In this document: piece by piece, positions 11,219 through 22,869 of the stretch
Position numbering within the stretch: position 1 is the first letter of the stretch
Layout of the letters: each line of letters begins with the position of its first letter
From: Okapia johnstoni
Taxonomy: Eukaryota > Chordata > Mammalia > Artiodactyla > Giraffidae
Length of the DNA: 64,000 bases
Direction: 5' to 3'
Assembly (NCBI GenBank): GCA_024291935.2
Contig: CM044320.1
Coordinates: 53,882,001-53,946,000 of the forward strand
Notes under the pieces: generated by a model
The model's database searches: none
The model's input: the letters and a program-made list of their open reading frames with translations, nothing else
What the model was told of the DNA's origin: nothing
Made by a program: the position numbers and the translations under genes

Positions 11219-12765
11219 GGTTTACTTTGGGCCATATATTTTTATCATTGTTTCTATGGTGATATCATTGACTTCTTGCAGAAAACATTTTGCATAGAGT
11301 CCTTCCTTTGTTTTCAGTTTCATAGATGGCTTTCAAATATATGTCCCTACATTGTTATTTACAAGCAATTCTGGAAATATTTCCTTTAAATGTCCTTAAG
11401 TTTGAGTATTAGAGGGTGTCCTCCAATGCCAAACCTGGTACACACAAGAAAAGAATTAGCTAGATTGATTAGTTTGCATAGTATGCAATCCTGTTACATA
11501 TATGGGAGCTGAGGTAAGAAGAAAAAGTGATCAAATATATTTCATATTTCAGTATAGCTTAAAAAGTTTGTGTGGTTTATTTCAGTGGTACTCTAGTCAA
11601 ATTAATGAATCCAATCCAATGTATATCATAGTTTATATTTATATTTTAATGTGAAATAAATAAAATTGTCCTAAAGGAATTTTAGATTTGGTTAAGACAC
11701 ATAAGAACAATTAGCTAGTAAAAATGCAATTATATAATGATAACATAAAGCAAAATTGTTAACCCCCAAAGTCAATATTACAATAACAAATACATGCACA
11801 TTTATAAACTTTTTATAAATACTGATAGTTCTGTGAAAGTTCAGGTAGTAGAGAGAATAAAATGTATGTAACGTGATGAATCACTGTGAAATAAAACCTA
11901 CAAACTTGATAGTTCTTCACTAATTTGAATTCAGAACCCAATACTGAATAAGTATTTATCCTCCATGAATTTTCAATTCTGTCCATGTTTTTGGCAAAGT
12001 CATTTGAGTTTTTATTGTGCTATTGCAATTTAATATATTCAGAAAAGAGGGGGCAGGAGTTATCTATGGATCACTTAGCCTCTGGACTCTTCATTTTATG
12101 ATTCTAAGGGCAAGGAAGAAACCATCTACCATGGAGAAGAGATGAAGGCCAGATAGACCATGTTTTACCGGATTCCCTTATGGCTACTTTGAACATATGT
12201 AACTTAAGCTCAATTAATCATATTTTCAATTGCAATTTAACCATGTAAAGAGATGGAACAGTGGGGATTCACATGAAGCCAGTGGCTCCTAGTGTCCAGG
12301 AACAAAGGAGACTACAGTGACTGTGTCAGGTCCCAGTGTCCAGTACTCGGGGTGCAAGCTTAAGGCATTCAGATTATAGTTGTGCCACAACAGGGTATTT
12401 ACACAACTGATTCTGGAGTATTCATTTAAATTTTGACAACGATTCTGCTTTTTCTTACATTTTCCTTTCCATTTGTATGTAGTAGGCTTCTAAATATGTT
12501 TTCAATATTTCTCCTATCCAAATCATCAAAAGTCAGTTTATTTTTAAAAAATGAAAAATTCTAATGAATAAAAAATCAAACAATTCAGGAAGCAAATGTC
12601 ATTTGACTGAATTTATTTGTAAGTTTCATCAAAATGTCTTACACAGAAGCCTATGGAATGAACATTTTGAAATGAGATGCAAAAATTTTTGCATATATAT
12701 GTAGCCATCATTTATAAGAGAATTAGATTTCTCTTAAGCATTTTTGATAAAATATATATGATCAC
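11219..12765. other. AT-rich intergenic DNA, nothing recognised
   Basis: About 1.5 kb without a recognised gene or repeat. Short ORFs lack domain features. Confidence 0.5.
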
Positions 12766-12769
12766 TCTT

Positions 12770-13350
12770 GTGGACTGACTTGTGCCCCCCAAAAGATCTG
12801 CTGAAGTCCTACCTTATTTGGAAATAGAGTATTTATAATCAGTTGAAAATGAGGTTATAATGGATTGAAAGTGAAAGTCACTCAGTCATGTCCGACTCCT
12901 TACAACCCCATGGACTATACAGTCCATGGAATTCTCTAGGCCAGAATACTGGAGTGAGTAGCTTTTCCCTTCTCCAGGGGATCTTTCCAACCCAGGGATC
13001 AAACCCAAGTCTCCTGCTTTGCAGGCAGATTCTTTACCAACTGAGCCACAAGGGAAGCTCTAATGGATTAGAGTGGGTGATAAATCCAATGACTAGTGTC
13101 ATTACATAAGGAAAGATTTAGAGACACAGAGATACACAGACCTGTAGGAAACACAGCCGTGCGAAGATGGAGGCAGGAGCTGAAGAGATGTAGCTATAAG
13201 CCAGGAACACTGGGATTGTTGGCAAGTTCCCATCCTGCCCACAGCTTGGTTTCAGACTTCTTGCCTCCTGATCTGTGACAGAGTAAATTTCAATTGTTTT
13301 AAGCCACTTCCTTTGTGGTAATTTGATTGCAAAAGCCCTAGGATGTACTA
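12770..13350 (+). mobile_element. MaLR/MLT1-like solo LTR, interrupted by a SINE
   Basis: Diagnostic MaLR-type words appear in order: 'gctgaagtcctaccttattt', 'ggaaatagagtatttataat', 'agacacagagatacacagac', 'cagacttcttgcctcctgat' and 'ttgttttaagccacttcctt'. A Bov-tA SINE splits it at 12867..13060. The family name is from memory. Confidence 0.7.
12867..13060 (-). mobile_element. Bov-tA SINE inside the MLT1-like LTR
   Basis: Reverse-oriented, with a perfect 9-bp TSD, TAATGGATT, at 12858..12866 and 13061..13069. The SINE is therefore younger than the LTR. Confidence 0.94.
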
Positions 13351-13384
13351 ATACACATCACAATTTTGAAAGTAATTAGGTAAT

Positions 13385-13860
13385 TCCTCATTAACTGTGT
13401 GGTGATAAATAGACAGATGGTCATATTCTTTAGAATGGGATTCTTCATCTCCATTGGAGAAATGCCTATTTTTTCCATCATCTGAGTCTAGTCTAGACCT
13501 GTGACTTGCTGTTGTGAAAAGAATGTGACTAAAGAAATGTGCTAAAGCATAAGAGTCAAGAAACCAAGTACGCATCCTCTATCTCTTGGACCATGTGATT
13601 CTCACGAGAAACAAGACAAGGCTAACCTTCTGGGAAAAGAAAGATATACTTAAGTAGAGCTCCTTCATCCCAACTGAAGCATTTTAGATCAGCTTATAGC
13701 CAATTGATTCCCCCAAATGTGGGGAAATCCAGACCAGATCAGCAGAACCTCCTAGCTGAACCGTTGACTCATGAGCAATAATAGAAGTTTGTTGTTTTCG
13801 GACACTAAGTTTAGGAAAGATTTGTTATGTAGAAATGGCAAAGTGATAAAAGATGCATAA
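13385..13860 (+). repeat. Second MaLR/ERVL-like LTR remnant
   Basis: The end region 'gagcaataatagaagtttgt' followed by 'ggacactaagtttaggaaag' resembles the 3' end of MaLR/ERVL LTRs. It is diverged and its limits are approximate. Confidence 0.45.
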
Positions 13861-13983
13861 CTAATTTCAGATAACGAAATTAAGAAAACATCTGTCAGAG
13901 CCACCCATAACTACCACTGAAATTGTTTGTACTGTGCAGCATGGTACAGAGAAGCTATAAACGTTAGCCATTTATAGCCACTG

Positions 13984-14182
13984 TGTGCGTGCTTGCTCAG
14001 TGGCTTCAGTCATGTCCAACTCTTTGTGACTCTATGGACTATAGCCCACACCAGGCTCCTCTGTCCATGGGATTCTCCAGTCAAGCATACTGAAGTGAGT
14101 TGCCATTTCCTCCTCCAGGGACTGAACCCAGGTCTCCTGCATTGCAGGCAGATTCTTTACTGCTGAGCCACTAGGGAAGCCC
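13984..14182 (-). mobile_element. Bov-tA SINE
   Basis: Reverse-oriented ('ctgagccactagggaagccc' head at right). The flanks carry imperfect copies of TTATAGCCACTGT. Confidence 0.92.
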
Positions 14183-14774
14183 TTATAGCACCTGTAGCAG
14201 AGCCTGTTTCCTATACTTAACCTTAATACTACCCACCTGATTTATTGAAATCTACCTCCCTTCATCTGTCTGTCTCTCTGAATATTAACTCCGTCTTCAA
14301 GCTTCAAATATATTTCTGTCTTCTACTTGGACTATTTTACAATCTGGGTCTGACTTTGCATTGATCATGGCATGAACCATAGGTTTAGTTAGGAAATACA
14401 ACAATCTCATTAACCCACAAATACTACTATTCTTAGTATAGTCTATATTGTAAATTACATTTTAGAAAATAAAATACTCATTTACTGAGGTTTATAATAA
14501 AAAGTGATTGATAATAACTAACCATAGATAGCATTTAGTTAATTAGTGTTAGTCACTATATACTATATATTTAAAAACTGTAGGCAAGAAAACAAGGGTT
14601 GCACTCTGATATTGGGTATTCACGGAAAATATGCAAAGAAACAGAATATCAAAACATCTTCCTTTATGCTTATTATATGTGATTGGAGAAATTAGAGTTG
14701 GCAGTTGGTAAAAATAGGTCCTCTATCTATTTCCTTCTGAATAACACTTAACTGCACAGTTGCGAAGGTGATAG
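14183..14774. other. Intergenic DNA, nothing recognised
   Basis: AT-rich, no gene or repeat identified. Confidence 0.45.
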
Positions 14775-15087
14775 TTCCCTGATAGCTCAGTTGATAAAGA
14801 ATCCACCTGCGATGCAAGAGACCCCGGCTGGATTCCTGGGTTGGGAAGATCCGCTGGAGAAGCGATAGGCTACTCACTCCACTATTCTTGGGCTTCCTTG
14901 TGGCTCAGATGGTAAAGAATCTGCCTGCAATGTGAGAGACCTGGGTTCAATCCCTGCGTTGGGAAGATCCCCTGGAGAAGGGGAAGGCTACCCACTCCAG
15001 TATTCTGGCCTAGAGAATTCCATGGACTACAGTCCATGGGGTCACAAAGAGTCGGACATGACTGAGCAACTTTCACTTTCACTTTTC
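14775..15087 (+). mobile_element. Bov-tA SINE with duplicated head
   Basis: Two successive tRNA-like heads (14778 and 14890) precede one A body and a 'ctttcactttcacttttcc' tail. It looks like a Bov-tA dimer or a SINE inserted into a sister SINE. Confidence 0.9.
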
Positions 15088-15114
15088 CTAGTGAACTTAC
15101 CTATTATGCGAAAG

Positions 15115-15280
15115 CCGGCTCAGAATAGAATAATATTAGAACTTAACACTTATATAGCACTGAATATGTTCTTATATATCCCAGTAAACTAAAGTAAATG
15201 CTAATGTAATCTCCATTTTACAGATAAGGAAACTGCAGCATAGATGTTAGAAATGTAATTGTTATTTGCTTACTCATTTT
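15115..15280 (+). repeat. MIR-like remnant
   Basis: 'cacttatatagcactgaata' and 'ccattttacagataaggaaa' match the MIR core as remembered. Confidence 0.6.
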
Positions 15281-15872
15281 TTTATGGCAAATTCATCTAT
15301 CAATCACTTCCTTGACCCACCTTTCAACCCACACCCTTATGACCTTATCTTCTTTCATGAGTGATATCAAGCTTTCTTATTAAATAAACTTAGTTTGTTC
15401 TGTAAAAAGAAACAATGTTAGCTAGTGAAAATAACAATTGTTTTCACCTCTCATCCTGCTACAGTTACGGGAAGAGCTATGGATGGTGTCCTGAGGCTTA
15501 TCTTGTACTTGAGAATGTCCACATCATGATTAGAGGGCTGTAGGTTTGCTAGTTTGAGGTGCTAAAATGTTTGAAGTTAATTATTGGCAAAAAAAAAGAG
15601 ATTTGAAATATGTATTTATGCCATAGTGCAGAAGAATTGGATGCCAGCTATTATATTAGAACTAGTGTGTGGTTAATGGGGTGGTTTTCAAAAAAGATAA
15701 TTACAACATTAAAATGAGAGAGATGTGAGTATTAAATGTGGTACAAATGTGAACATTACATGTGGTACAAATATATGAACCTTGAATGTGGTACAAATGG
15801 GAACTTTAAAATGGGAGAAATATGGTGCAAAACACAGGCTTGATTCAAAGAGACCAATTAGGATATTACTGT
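15281..15872. other. Intergenic DNA with a short local tandem
   Basis: No gene. Near 15735..15805 a unit of about 33 bp built on 'atgtggtacaaat' repeats roughly three times with changes, forming a small degenerate minisatellite. Confidence 0.5.
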
Positions 15873-16090
15873 AGCAGGTGGCACTAGTGGTAAAGAACCT
15901 GCCTGCCAATGCAGGAGACACAGGAGATGCAGGTTTGATTCCTGGGATGGGAAGATCCCCTGGAAAAGGAAATGGCAACCCATTTCAGTAATCTTGCCTG
16001 GAGAATCCCACAGACAGAGGAGCCTGGTGTGCTACAGTTCATAGGGTCGCAAAGTCAGACACAGCTGAAGTGACTTAGCACACACGTAGC
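15873..16090 (+). mobile_element. Bov-tA SINE
   Basis: Forward orientation, head 'ggtaaagaacctgcctgcc', with a small internal duplication ('ggagacacaggagatgcagg'). A possible short TSD, GTAGCA, flanks it. Confidence 0.92.
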
Positions 16091-16373
16091 ACAGCAAGTG
16101 TGTGATGTCAACTCCAGGTTATAGTAATAGGGGAAGACTGAAAATAAAAAGAAGAGTGAAAAAGAAATCACAAAGAAGATATTTGATAATTCCTTGACTT
16201 TACAAGGCAAGAGAAAAAGAATAACAAGTATATTTTAGAGGCTAGGAAAGTAGTGGAGTTAGTAACAGATTATAGGCTTCTGTACAGGGATTTGGCAACA
16301 GTTGGAAGGACAACACATATGATGAGGCTTATAATCATGGAATTTTGTATCCATTAATATCTTTACATAAAGC

Positions 16374-16655
16374 TAGGAGAAGGCAATGGCAACCCACTCC
16401 AGTACTCTTGCCTGGAAAATCCCATGGATGGAGGAGCCTGGTAGGCTGCAGTCCATGGGGTTGCGAAGAGTCGAACACGACTGAGAGACTTCACTTTCAC
16501 TTTTCACTTTCATGCATTGGAGAAGAAAGTGGAAACCCACTCCAGTGTTCTTGCCTGGAGAATCCCAGGGACGGGGAGCCTGGTGGGCTGCCGCCTATGG
16601 GGTCACACAGAGTTGGACACGAGTGAAGAGACTTAGCAGCAACAGCAGCAGCCTG
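16374..16655 (+). mobile_element. Bov-A2 SINE (dimer)
   Basis: Forward-oriented; two A units joined by the 'ttcactttcacttttcactt' linker at about 16490. It ends in a CAG-rich tail. Confidence 0.93.
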
Positions 16656-16674
16656 CTTCTTTGGATACATATAT

Positions 16675-16886
16675 GTGCTGTACTAAGTCACTTCAGTTGT
16701 GTCCAACTGTTTGTGACCCTATGGACTGCAGCCTGCCAGGATCCTCTGTCCATGGGATTCTCAAGGCGAGAATACTGAGGTGGGTTGCCATGCCCTCCTC
16801 CAAGTGATCCTTCTGACCCAGGGATCGAACCCAACATTTCTTATGTCTCCTTCATTGACAGGGGTTTCTTTACTATTAGTGCCAAT
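16675..16886 (-). mobile_element. Bov-tA SINE
   Basis: Reverse-oriented with full head and body. It is followed directly by a TA-rich microsatellite. Confidence 0.9.
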
Positions 16887-16945
16887 ATATGCATGCATAT
16901 ATATATATATGTATATATGCATACTCATATATATGTACATACTCA
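16887..16945. repeat. TATG/TA microsatellite
   Basis: Alternating 'atatatatatat' and 'gcatgcatat' motifs. Confidence 0.85.
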
Positions 16946-17460
16946 TGACTTTTTCTTTAAATGCATAATATAAACTCTGTACTGCAGGACTTTTCCTTGT
17001 TCTATTCTCATATTTATTACTGTGTTCATGAATTGGAAGACTCAATATTGTTATAATGTCAGTTCAACCAAAAATTGTTTCAATGAAATTCCAATAAAAA
17101 ATACCTAGGAATAAACTTAACCAAGGAAGTGGTTACTATACTATACTTTGAGAACTGTAAAAAATTGATGAAGCTATTTGAAAATGATAAAAGAAGGAAA
17201 GATATCCTGTGTTCTTGGATTGGAAGCATGAGTAGTTTTAAGATACAATACAATAGTTTTTAGACTACCAAAACAGTCTAAAGATTTAATACAACCCTAT
17301 CAAAATACCCCTTACATTTTCTCCCAAACAAGAACTGATACTCCAAAAATTTATGTGGAACCACAGAAGATCCCAAATTGCTATATTAATCTTCAGAAAA
17401 AAATTCAAAACTAGAAGCATAACTGTCCCAGACTTTAGACTACATTAATAAAACAGTACA

Positions 17461-17580
17461 GTGGGAATTTCTTGGTAGTCCAGTGGTTGGGACTCAGCAC
17501 TTTCACTGCAGGGGCCTGGATTTGGTCCCTGGTTGGGGAACTAAGATCTGTAAACTGCTTGGCACAGGCCAAAGAGAGAG
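17461..17580 (+). mobile_element. CHR-type SINE inside L1
   Basis: Forward head 'gtagtccagtggttgggact' and body 'ggttggggaactaagatct'. It ends in a GA run (17574..17594) that replaces the usual A-rich tail. Confidence 0.85.
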
Positions 17581-17594
17581 AGAGAGAGAGAGAA
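17574..17594. repeat. (GA)n microsatellite
   Basis: Pure GA run at the end of the CHR SINE. Confidence 0.9.
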
Positions 17595-17699
17595 AGGTAT
17601 GACACTGGGACAAAAGAAAAAAAAAATGAGACAGAGATTAATGGCACAGAATACAGAGTCCAGAAATAAACCCATGCATTTATGGTCAATTAATCTGTG

Positions 17700-18632
17700 G
17701 TTCCAAATAGGAAAAGGAGTACGTCAAGGCTGTATATTGTCACCCTGCTTATTTAACTTATATGCAGAGTACATCACGAGAAACGCTGGGCTGGAAGAAA
17801 CACAAGCTGGAATCAAGATTGCTAGGAGAAATATCAATAACCTCAGATATGCAGATGACACCACCCTTATGGCAGAAAGTGAAGAAGAACTAAAGAGCCT
17901 CTTGATGAAAGTGAAAGAAGAAAGTGAAAAAGTTGGCTTAAAGCTCAACGTTCAGAAAACTAAGATCATGGCATCTGGTCCCATCATTTCATGGGAAATA
18001 GATGGGGAAACAGTGCAAACAGTGTCAGACTTTATTTTGGGGGGCTCCAAAATCACTGCTGATGGTGATTGCAGCCATGAAATTAAAAGACGCTTACTCC
18101 TTGGAATAAAGGTTATGGCCAACCTAGATAGCATATTTAAAAGCAGAGACATTACTTTGCCAACAAAAGTTCGTCTAGTCAAGGCTATGGTTTTTCCAGT
18201 GGTCATATATGGATGTGAGATTTGGATAGTTAAGAAAGCTGAGTGCCGCAGAATTGATGCTTTTGAACTGTGGTGTTGGAGAAGACTCTTGAGAGTCCCT
18301 TGGACTGCAAGGAGATCCAATCAATCCATCCTAAAAGAGATCAATCCTGGGGGTTCAACAGAAGGACTGATGTTGAAGCTGAAGCTCCAATACTTTGGCC
18401 ACCTCATGCGAAGAGTTGACTCATTGGAAAAGACCCTAATGCTGGGTAAGATTGGGGGCAGGAGGAGAAGGGGACGACAGAGGATGAGATGGTTGGATGG
18501 CATCACTGACTCGATGGACATGGGTTTGGGTAAACTCTGGAAGTTGGTGATGGACAGGGAGGCCTGGCGTGCTGCAATTCATGGGGTCGCAAAGAGTCGG
18601 ACATGACTGAACGACTGAACTGAACTGAACTG
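17700..18632 (+). mobile_element. BovB LINE, 5'-truncated, frame open to its stop
   Basis: A 933-bp BovB in L1, with an 8-bp TSD, AATCTGTG, at 17692..17699 and 18633..18640. It keeps an open frame from the junction to the natural stop at 18606, covering the RT palm with YADD near 17848..17859 and the C-terminal WCWRRLL and RRRRGRQR segments. The upstream endonuclease and first half of RT are absent, so it cannot encode a working enzyme. The frame extends 5' into L1 sequence, giving a 335-codon chimeric ORF from 17599. It ends in the 'ctgaactgaactgaa' tail. Confidence 0.94.
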
Positions 18633-18965
18633 AATCTGTGATAAAGGAGGCAAGAATTTACAATGGGCAGCTACATGCAAAAGAATGAGATTAGAACATT
18701 TCCTCACAGAATATACAAAATAAACTCAAAATGATGGATTAAAGACCTAAATGTAAGTCCTGAAACCATAAAAATCCTAGAAGAGAACATAGGCAGAACA
18801 CTTTGATATAAGTTGTAGCAATAATTTTTTTGATCTGTCTCCTGAGGTACATATAGCACAATATTCATAGCAGCGTTATTTATAATAGCCAAGATATGGA
18901 AGCAGCCTAAATGTCCAACAACAGATGAATAGATAAAGAAGATTGGAGATATATGTGTGTGTGCG

Positions 18966-18970
18966 AGCAT

Positions 18971-19026
<56 letters not shown>
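18966..19026. repeat. (TA)n(CA)n microsatellite in L1 3' UTR
   Basis: A TA run of about 16 units is followed by a CA run of about 14 units. It sits between two recognisable parts of the L1 3' region. Confidence 0.93.
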
Positions 19027-19030
<4 letters not shown>

Positions 19031-19530
19031 ATAGAATATTACTCAGCCATAAAAAAGAATGGTCATTTGCAACGATGAATGTGGGCCTAGAAACTTCTAT
19101 AGAAATCCCTAGAATTCTGCCATTTGCAACAATGCAGATGCTGCATTGTTGCAAGGCCTAGAACTTACTATACTTAGTGAAATTAGTCAGACAAAGACAA
19201 ACACTATACGTTACCTCTTACGTGTGGAATCTAAAAGTAAAATGCATGTATCTAGCAAAACAGAAATAGGATTATAGATGTAGAGAACAAACTAGTGGTT
19301 ACCCATTGGGAAAAGGAAGGGAAGAGGTACAAGATAGGGTTATAGGACTAAGAGATAGAACTAAAGAGATACAAACTACTATGTATAGAATAGGTAAGCA
19401 GCAAGGATATATTGCACGACAAAGGGAAACATAGCCATTCTTATGTAATAATTTTAAATGGATAATCTATAAAAATGTTGAATTACAATGTTGTACAACT
19501 GAAACTATTACAATTTTCTAAATCAGCTAT

Positions 19531-19749
19531 GCATGCATGCTAAGTCCTTTCAGTCGTTTCCAACTCTTGCAATCCTATGGACTATAGCCCACTATAGCTA
19601 GTCCATGGGTTTCTCCAGGCAAGAATACTGGTGTCGGTTGCCTTGTCCTCTTCCAAGGGATCTTCCTGACCCAGGGATCGAACCCACATCTCTTACAACT
19701 CCTGCATTGGCAGGCGGGTTCTTTGCCATGAGAGCCACCTGGGAAGACC
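19531..19749 (-). mobile_element. Bov-tA SINE
   Basis: Reverse-oriented, inserted near the 3' end of the L1. A small internal duplication ('actatagcccactatagc') is visible. Confidence 0.9.
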
Positions 19750-19754
19750 AAAAT

Positions 19755-19973
19755 ACACGTGTTAAGTTGCTTCAGTCGTGTCCAACTCTGCAAATCCATG
19801 TACTGTAGCCCTCCAGGCTCCTCTGTCTGTTGGATTCTGCAGGCAGGAATACTGGAGCAGGTTGCCATGCCCTCCTCCAGGGGATCTTCTCCACCGAGGG
19901 ATCAAACCCATGTCTCTTATGTCTCCTGAACTGGCAGGCAGGTTCTTTACCATTAGAACCACCTCCTCAGCCC
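19755..19973 (-). mobile_element. Bov-tA SINE, second of a tandem pair
   Basis: Reverse-oriented and only a few bases from the previous SINE. The head is degraded ('agaaccacctcctcagcccc'). Confidence 0.88.
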
Positions 19974-19990
19974 CAAATCAGTTATACCTC

Positions 19991-20312
19991 AATTAAAAAA
20001 AAGAGTCCAGAAATAGACCCACAGAGATAGGTCTATTGATATTTCAAAATAGAAGTGCCAAACAATTAAGGAGGGAAAGGATTACAAGATTATTGTTTCT
20101 ATAAGTGTTAGAACTATTTTAGTCATATACAAAATAATAATAATACTAATATACAAGTCAAATACCTTGTTCCTTGTATCACACCTTTTTATAAAAATTA
20201 ACTTGTAATGGATCATAGGTTTAAATGTAAGTCTTCAAACTATGAAACTTTGAAAGAAAACAAAGGATATTTCTATTTTGGAGAAATCTTAGTGATATTC
20301 ATTTGGCAAAGA
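19991..20312 (+). repeat. L1 fragment
   Basis: Further L1 ORF2 words ('gagtccagaaatagaccca', 'ggtttaaatgtaagtcttca') show a second forward L1 piece with no open frame. Confidence 0.65.
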
Positions 20313-22869
20313 TTTCTTTTCTTTTTTTTTTTTTTTTTGTTTCTGCATCCTTTTATTTTTTTATTTTTTTATTTTTCTTTTCTTTATTTATTTTAGTTGG
20401 TGGCTAATTACTTTAAAATATTGTAGTAGTTTTTGCCATACATTGACATGAATCAGCCATGGGTCCACACGTGCTCCCCAACCTGAACCCCCCCGACCCC
20501 CCTCACCATCCCATCCCTCTGGGCCATCCCAATGCCCCAGCCCTGAGCACCTGTCCCATGCATAGAACATGGAATGGTGTTCTGTTTCACAAATGACAAT
20601 ATACATGTATCAATGCTATTGTCCCAGAACGTCCCACCCTCACCTTCTCCCTCAGAGTCCATAAGACTGTTCTATGCATCTGTGTCTCTTATTCTGTCTT
20701 GCATATAGGGTTACCGTTACCATCTTTCAAATTGAATATATATGCATTAGTATACTGTATTGGTGTTTTTCTTTCTGGCTTACTTCACTCTGTATAATGG
20801 GCTCCAGTTTCATCCATCTCAATAGCACCGATTCAAATGTATTCTTTTAATGGCTGAGTAATATTCCATTGTGTATATGTACCACAGCTTCCTTATCCAT
20901 TCGTCTGCTGATGGACATCTAGGTTGCTTCCATGTCCTGGCTATTGTAAACAGTGCTGTGATGAACATTGGGGTACACGTGTCTCTTTCAATTCTGGTTT
21001 CCTCGGTGTGTAATGCCCAGCAGTGGGATTGCTGGGTCATATGGCAGTTCTATTCCCAGCTTTTTAAGGAATCTCCACACTGTTCTCCATAGTGGCTGTG
21101 CTGGTTTGCATTCCCACGAACAGTGTAAGAGGGTTCCCTTTTCTCCACACCCTCTCCAGCATTTATTGCTTGTAGACTTTTGGATAGCAGCCATTCTGAC
21201 TGGTGTGAAATGGTACCTCATTGTGGTTTTGATTTGCATTTCTCTAATAATGAGTGATGTTGAGCATCTTTTCATGTGTTTGTTAGCCATCTGTATGTCT
21301 TCTTTGGAGAAATGTCTGTTTAGTTCTTTGGCCCACTTTTTGATTGGGTTGTTTATTTTTCTGGAATTGAGCTGCAGGAGTTGCTTGTATATTTTTGAGA
21401 TTAATTGTTTGTTGCTTCGTTTGCTATTATTTTCTCCCATTCTGAAGGCTGTCTTTTCACCTTGCTTATAGTTTCCTTTGTTGTGCAAAAGCTTTTAAAT
21501 TTAATTAGGTCCCATTTGTTTATTTTTGCTTTTATTTCCAATATTCTGGGAGGTGGGTCGTGGAGGATCCTGCTGTGATTTATGTCGGAGAGTGTTTTGC
21601 CAATGTTTTCCTCAAGGAGTTTTATAGTTTCTGGTCTTACGTTTAGATCTTTAATCCATTTTGAGTTTATTTTTGTGTATGGTGTTAGAAAGTGTTCTAG
21701 TTTCATTCTTTTACAAGTGGTTGACCAATTTTCCTAGCACCACATGTTAAAGAGTTTGTCTTTTCTCCATTGTATATTCTTGCCTCCTTTGTCGAAGATA
21801 AGGTGTCCATAGGTGCGTGGGTTTATCTCTGGGCTTTCTATTTTGTTCCATTGATCTAAATGTCTATCTTTGTGCCAGTACCATACTGTCTTGATGACTG
21901 TGGCTTTGTAGTAGAGCCTGAAGTCAGGTAGGTTGATTCCTCTGGTTCCATTCTTCTTTCTCAAGATTGCTTTGGCTATTCAAGGTTTCTTATATTTCCA
22001 TACAAATTGTGAAATGAATTGTTCTAGTCCGGTGAAAAATACCATTGGTAGCTTCATAGGGATTGCATTGAATCTACAGGTTGCTTTGGGTAGTATACTC
22101 ATTTTCACTATATTAATTCTCCCAATCCGTGAACACGGTATATTTCTCCATCTGTTTGTGTCCTCTTTGATTTCTTTCATCAGTGTTTTATAGTTTTCTG
22201 TATAGAAGTCTTTTGTCTCTTTAGGTAGATATGTTCCCAAGTATTTTATTCTTTTTGTTGCAGTGGTGAATGGTATTGTTTCCTTAATATCTATTTCTGT
22301 TTTCTCATTATTGGTGTATGGGATTGCAAGGGATTTCTGTGTGTTAATTTTATATCCTGCAACTTTACTATGTTCATTGATTAGGTCTAGTAATTTTCAG
22401 GTAGAATCTTTAGGGTTTTCTGTGTAGAGGATCATGTCATCTGCGAACAGTGAGAGTTTTACTTCTTCTTTTCCTATCTGTATTCCTTTTATTTCTTTTT
22501 CCGCTCTGATTGCTGTGGCCAAAACTTCCAAAACTATGTTGAATAGTAGTGGGGAAAGTGGGCACCCTTGCCTTGTTCCTGACTTTAGGGGAAATGCTTT
22601 CAATTTTTCACCATTGAGGATAATGTTTGCTGTGGGTTTGACATATATAGCTTTTATTATGTTGAGGTATGTTCCTTCTATTCCTGCTTTCTGGAGGGTT
22701 TTTATCATAAATGGATGTTGAATTTTGTCAAAGGCTTTTTCTGCATCTATTGAGATAATCATATGGTTTTTATCTTTCAATTTGTTAATGTGGTGTATTA
22801 CATTGATTGATTTGCGGATGTTAAAGAAACCTTGCATTCCTGGGATAAAGCCCACTTGGATAAAGCCCA
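20313..22869 (-). mobile_element. L1 LINE, 5'-truncated
   Basis: A ruminant L1 of about 2.5 kb in reverse orientation. The poly-A tail appears as a T run at 20322..20338, the 3' UTR at 20400..20700, and ORF2 C-terminal pieces follow. The RT domain reads on the minus strand at about 22880..22397 with [35 protein letters not shown] and [11 protein letters not shown]2 is broken by several stops and frameshifts. The 5' end stops at a BovB element in the opposite orientation. Confidence 0.93.

Larger units (their letters stand above)
17050..19990 (+). mobile_element. L1 LINE (ORF2 end plus 3' UTR), broken by nested insertions
   Basis: An old L1 in forward orientation. The ORF2 C-terminal region lies at about 17070..17460, resumes at 17600..17699 and again at 18641..18830, and the 3' UTR runs to about 19520 and then to the A-rich end near 19990. 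Inserted into it are a CHR SINE, a BovB element, a TA/CA microsatellite and two Bov-tA SINEs. ORF2 frames are broken throughout. The continuity of words across each insertion supports one L1 copy. Confidence 0.85.

Noticed and set aside
15735..15805. Possible CRISPR-like or regulatory tandem array
   Set aside because: Only about three degenerate units without spacers, in a mammalian genome; an ordinary small minisatellite.
20968..21471. 167-codon plus-strand ORF
   Set aside because: Antisense of L1 ORF2; the minus-strand L1 peptide in the same place is the meaningful one.
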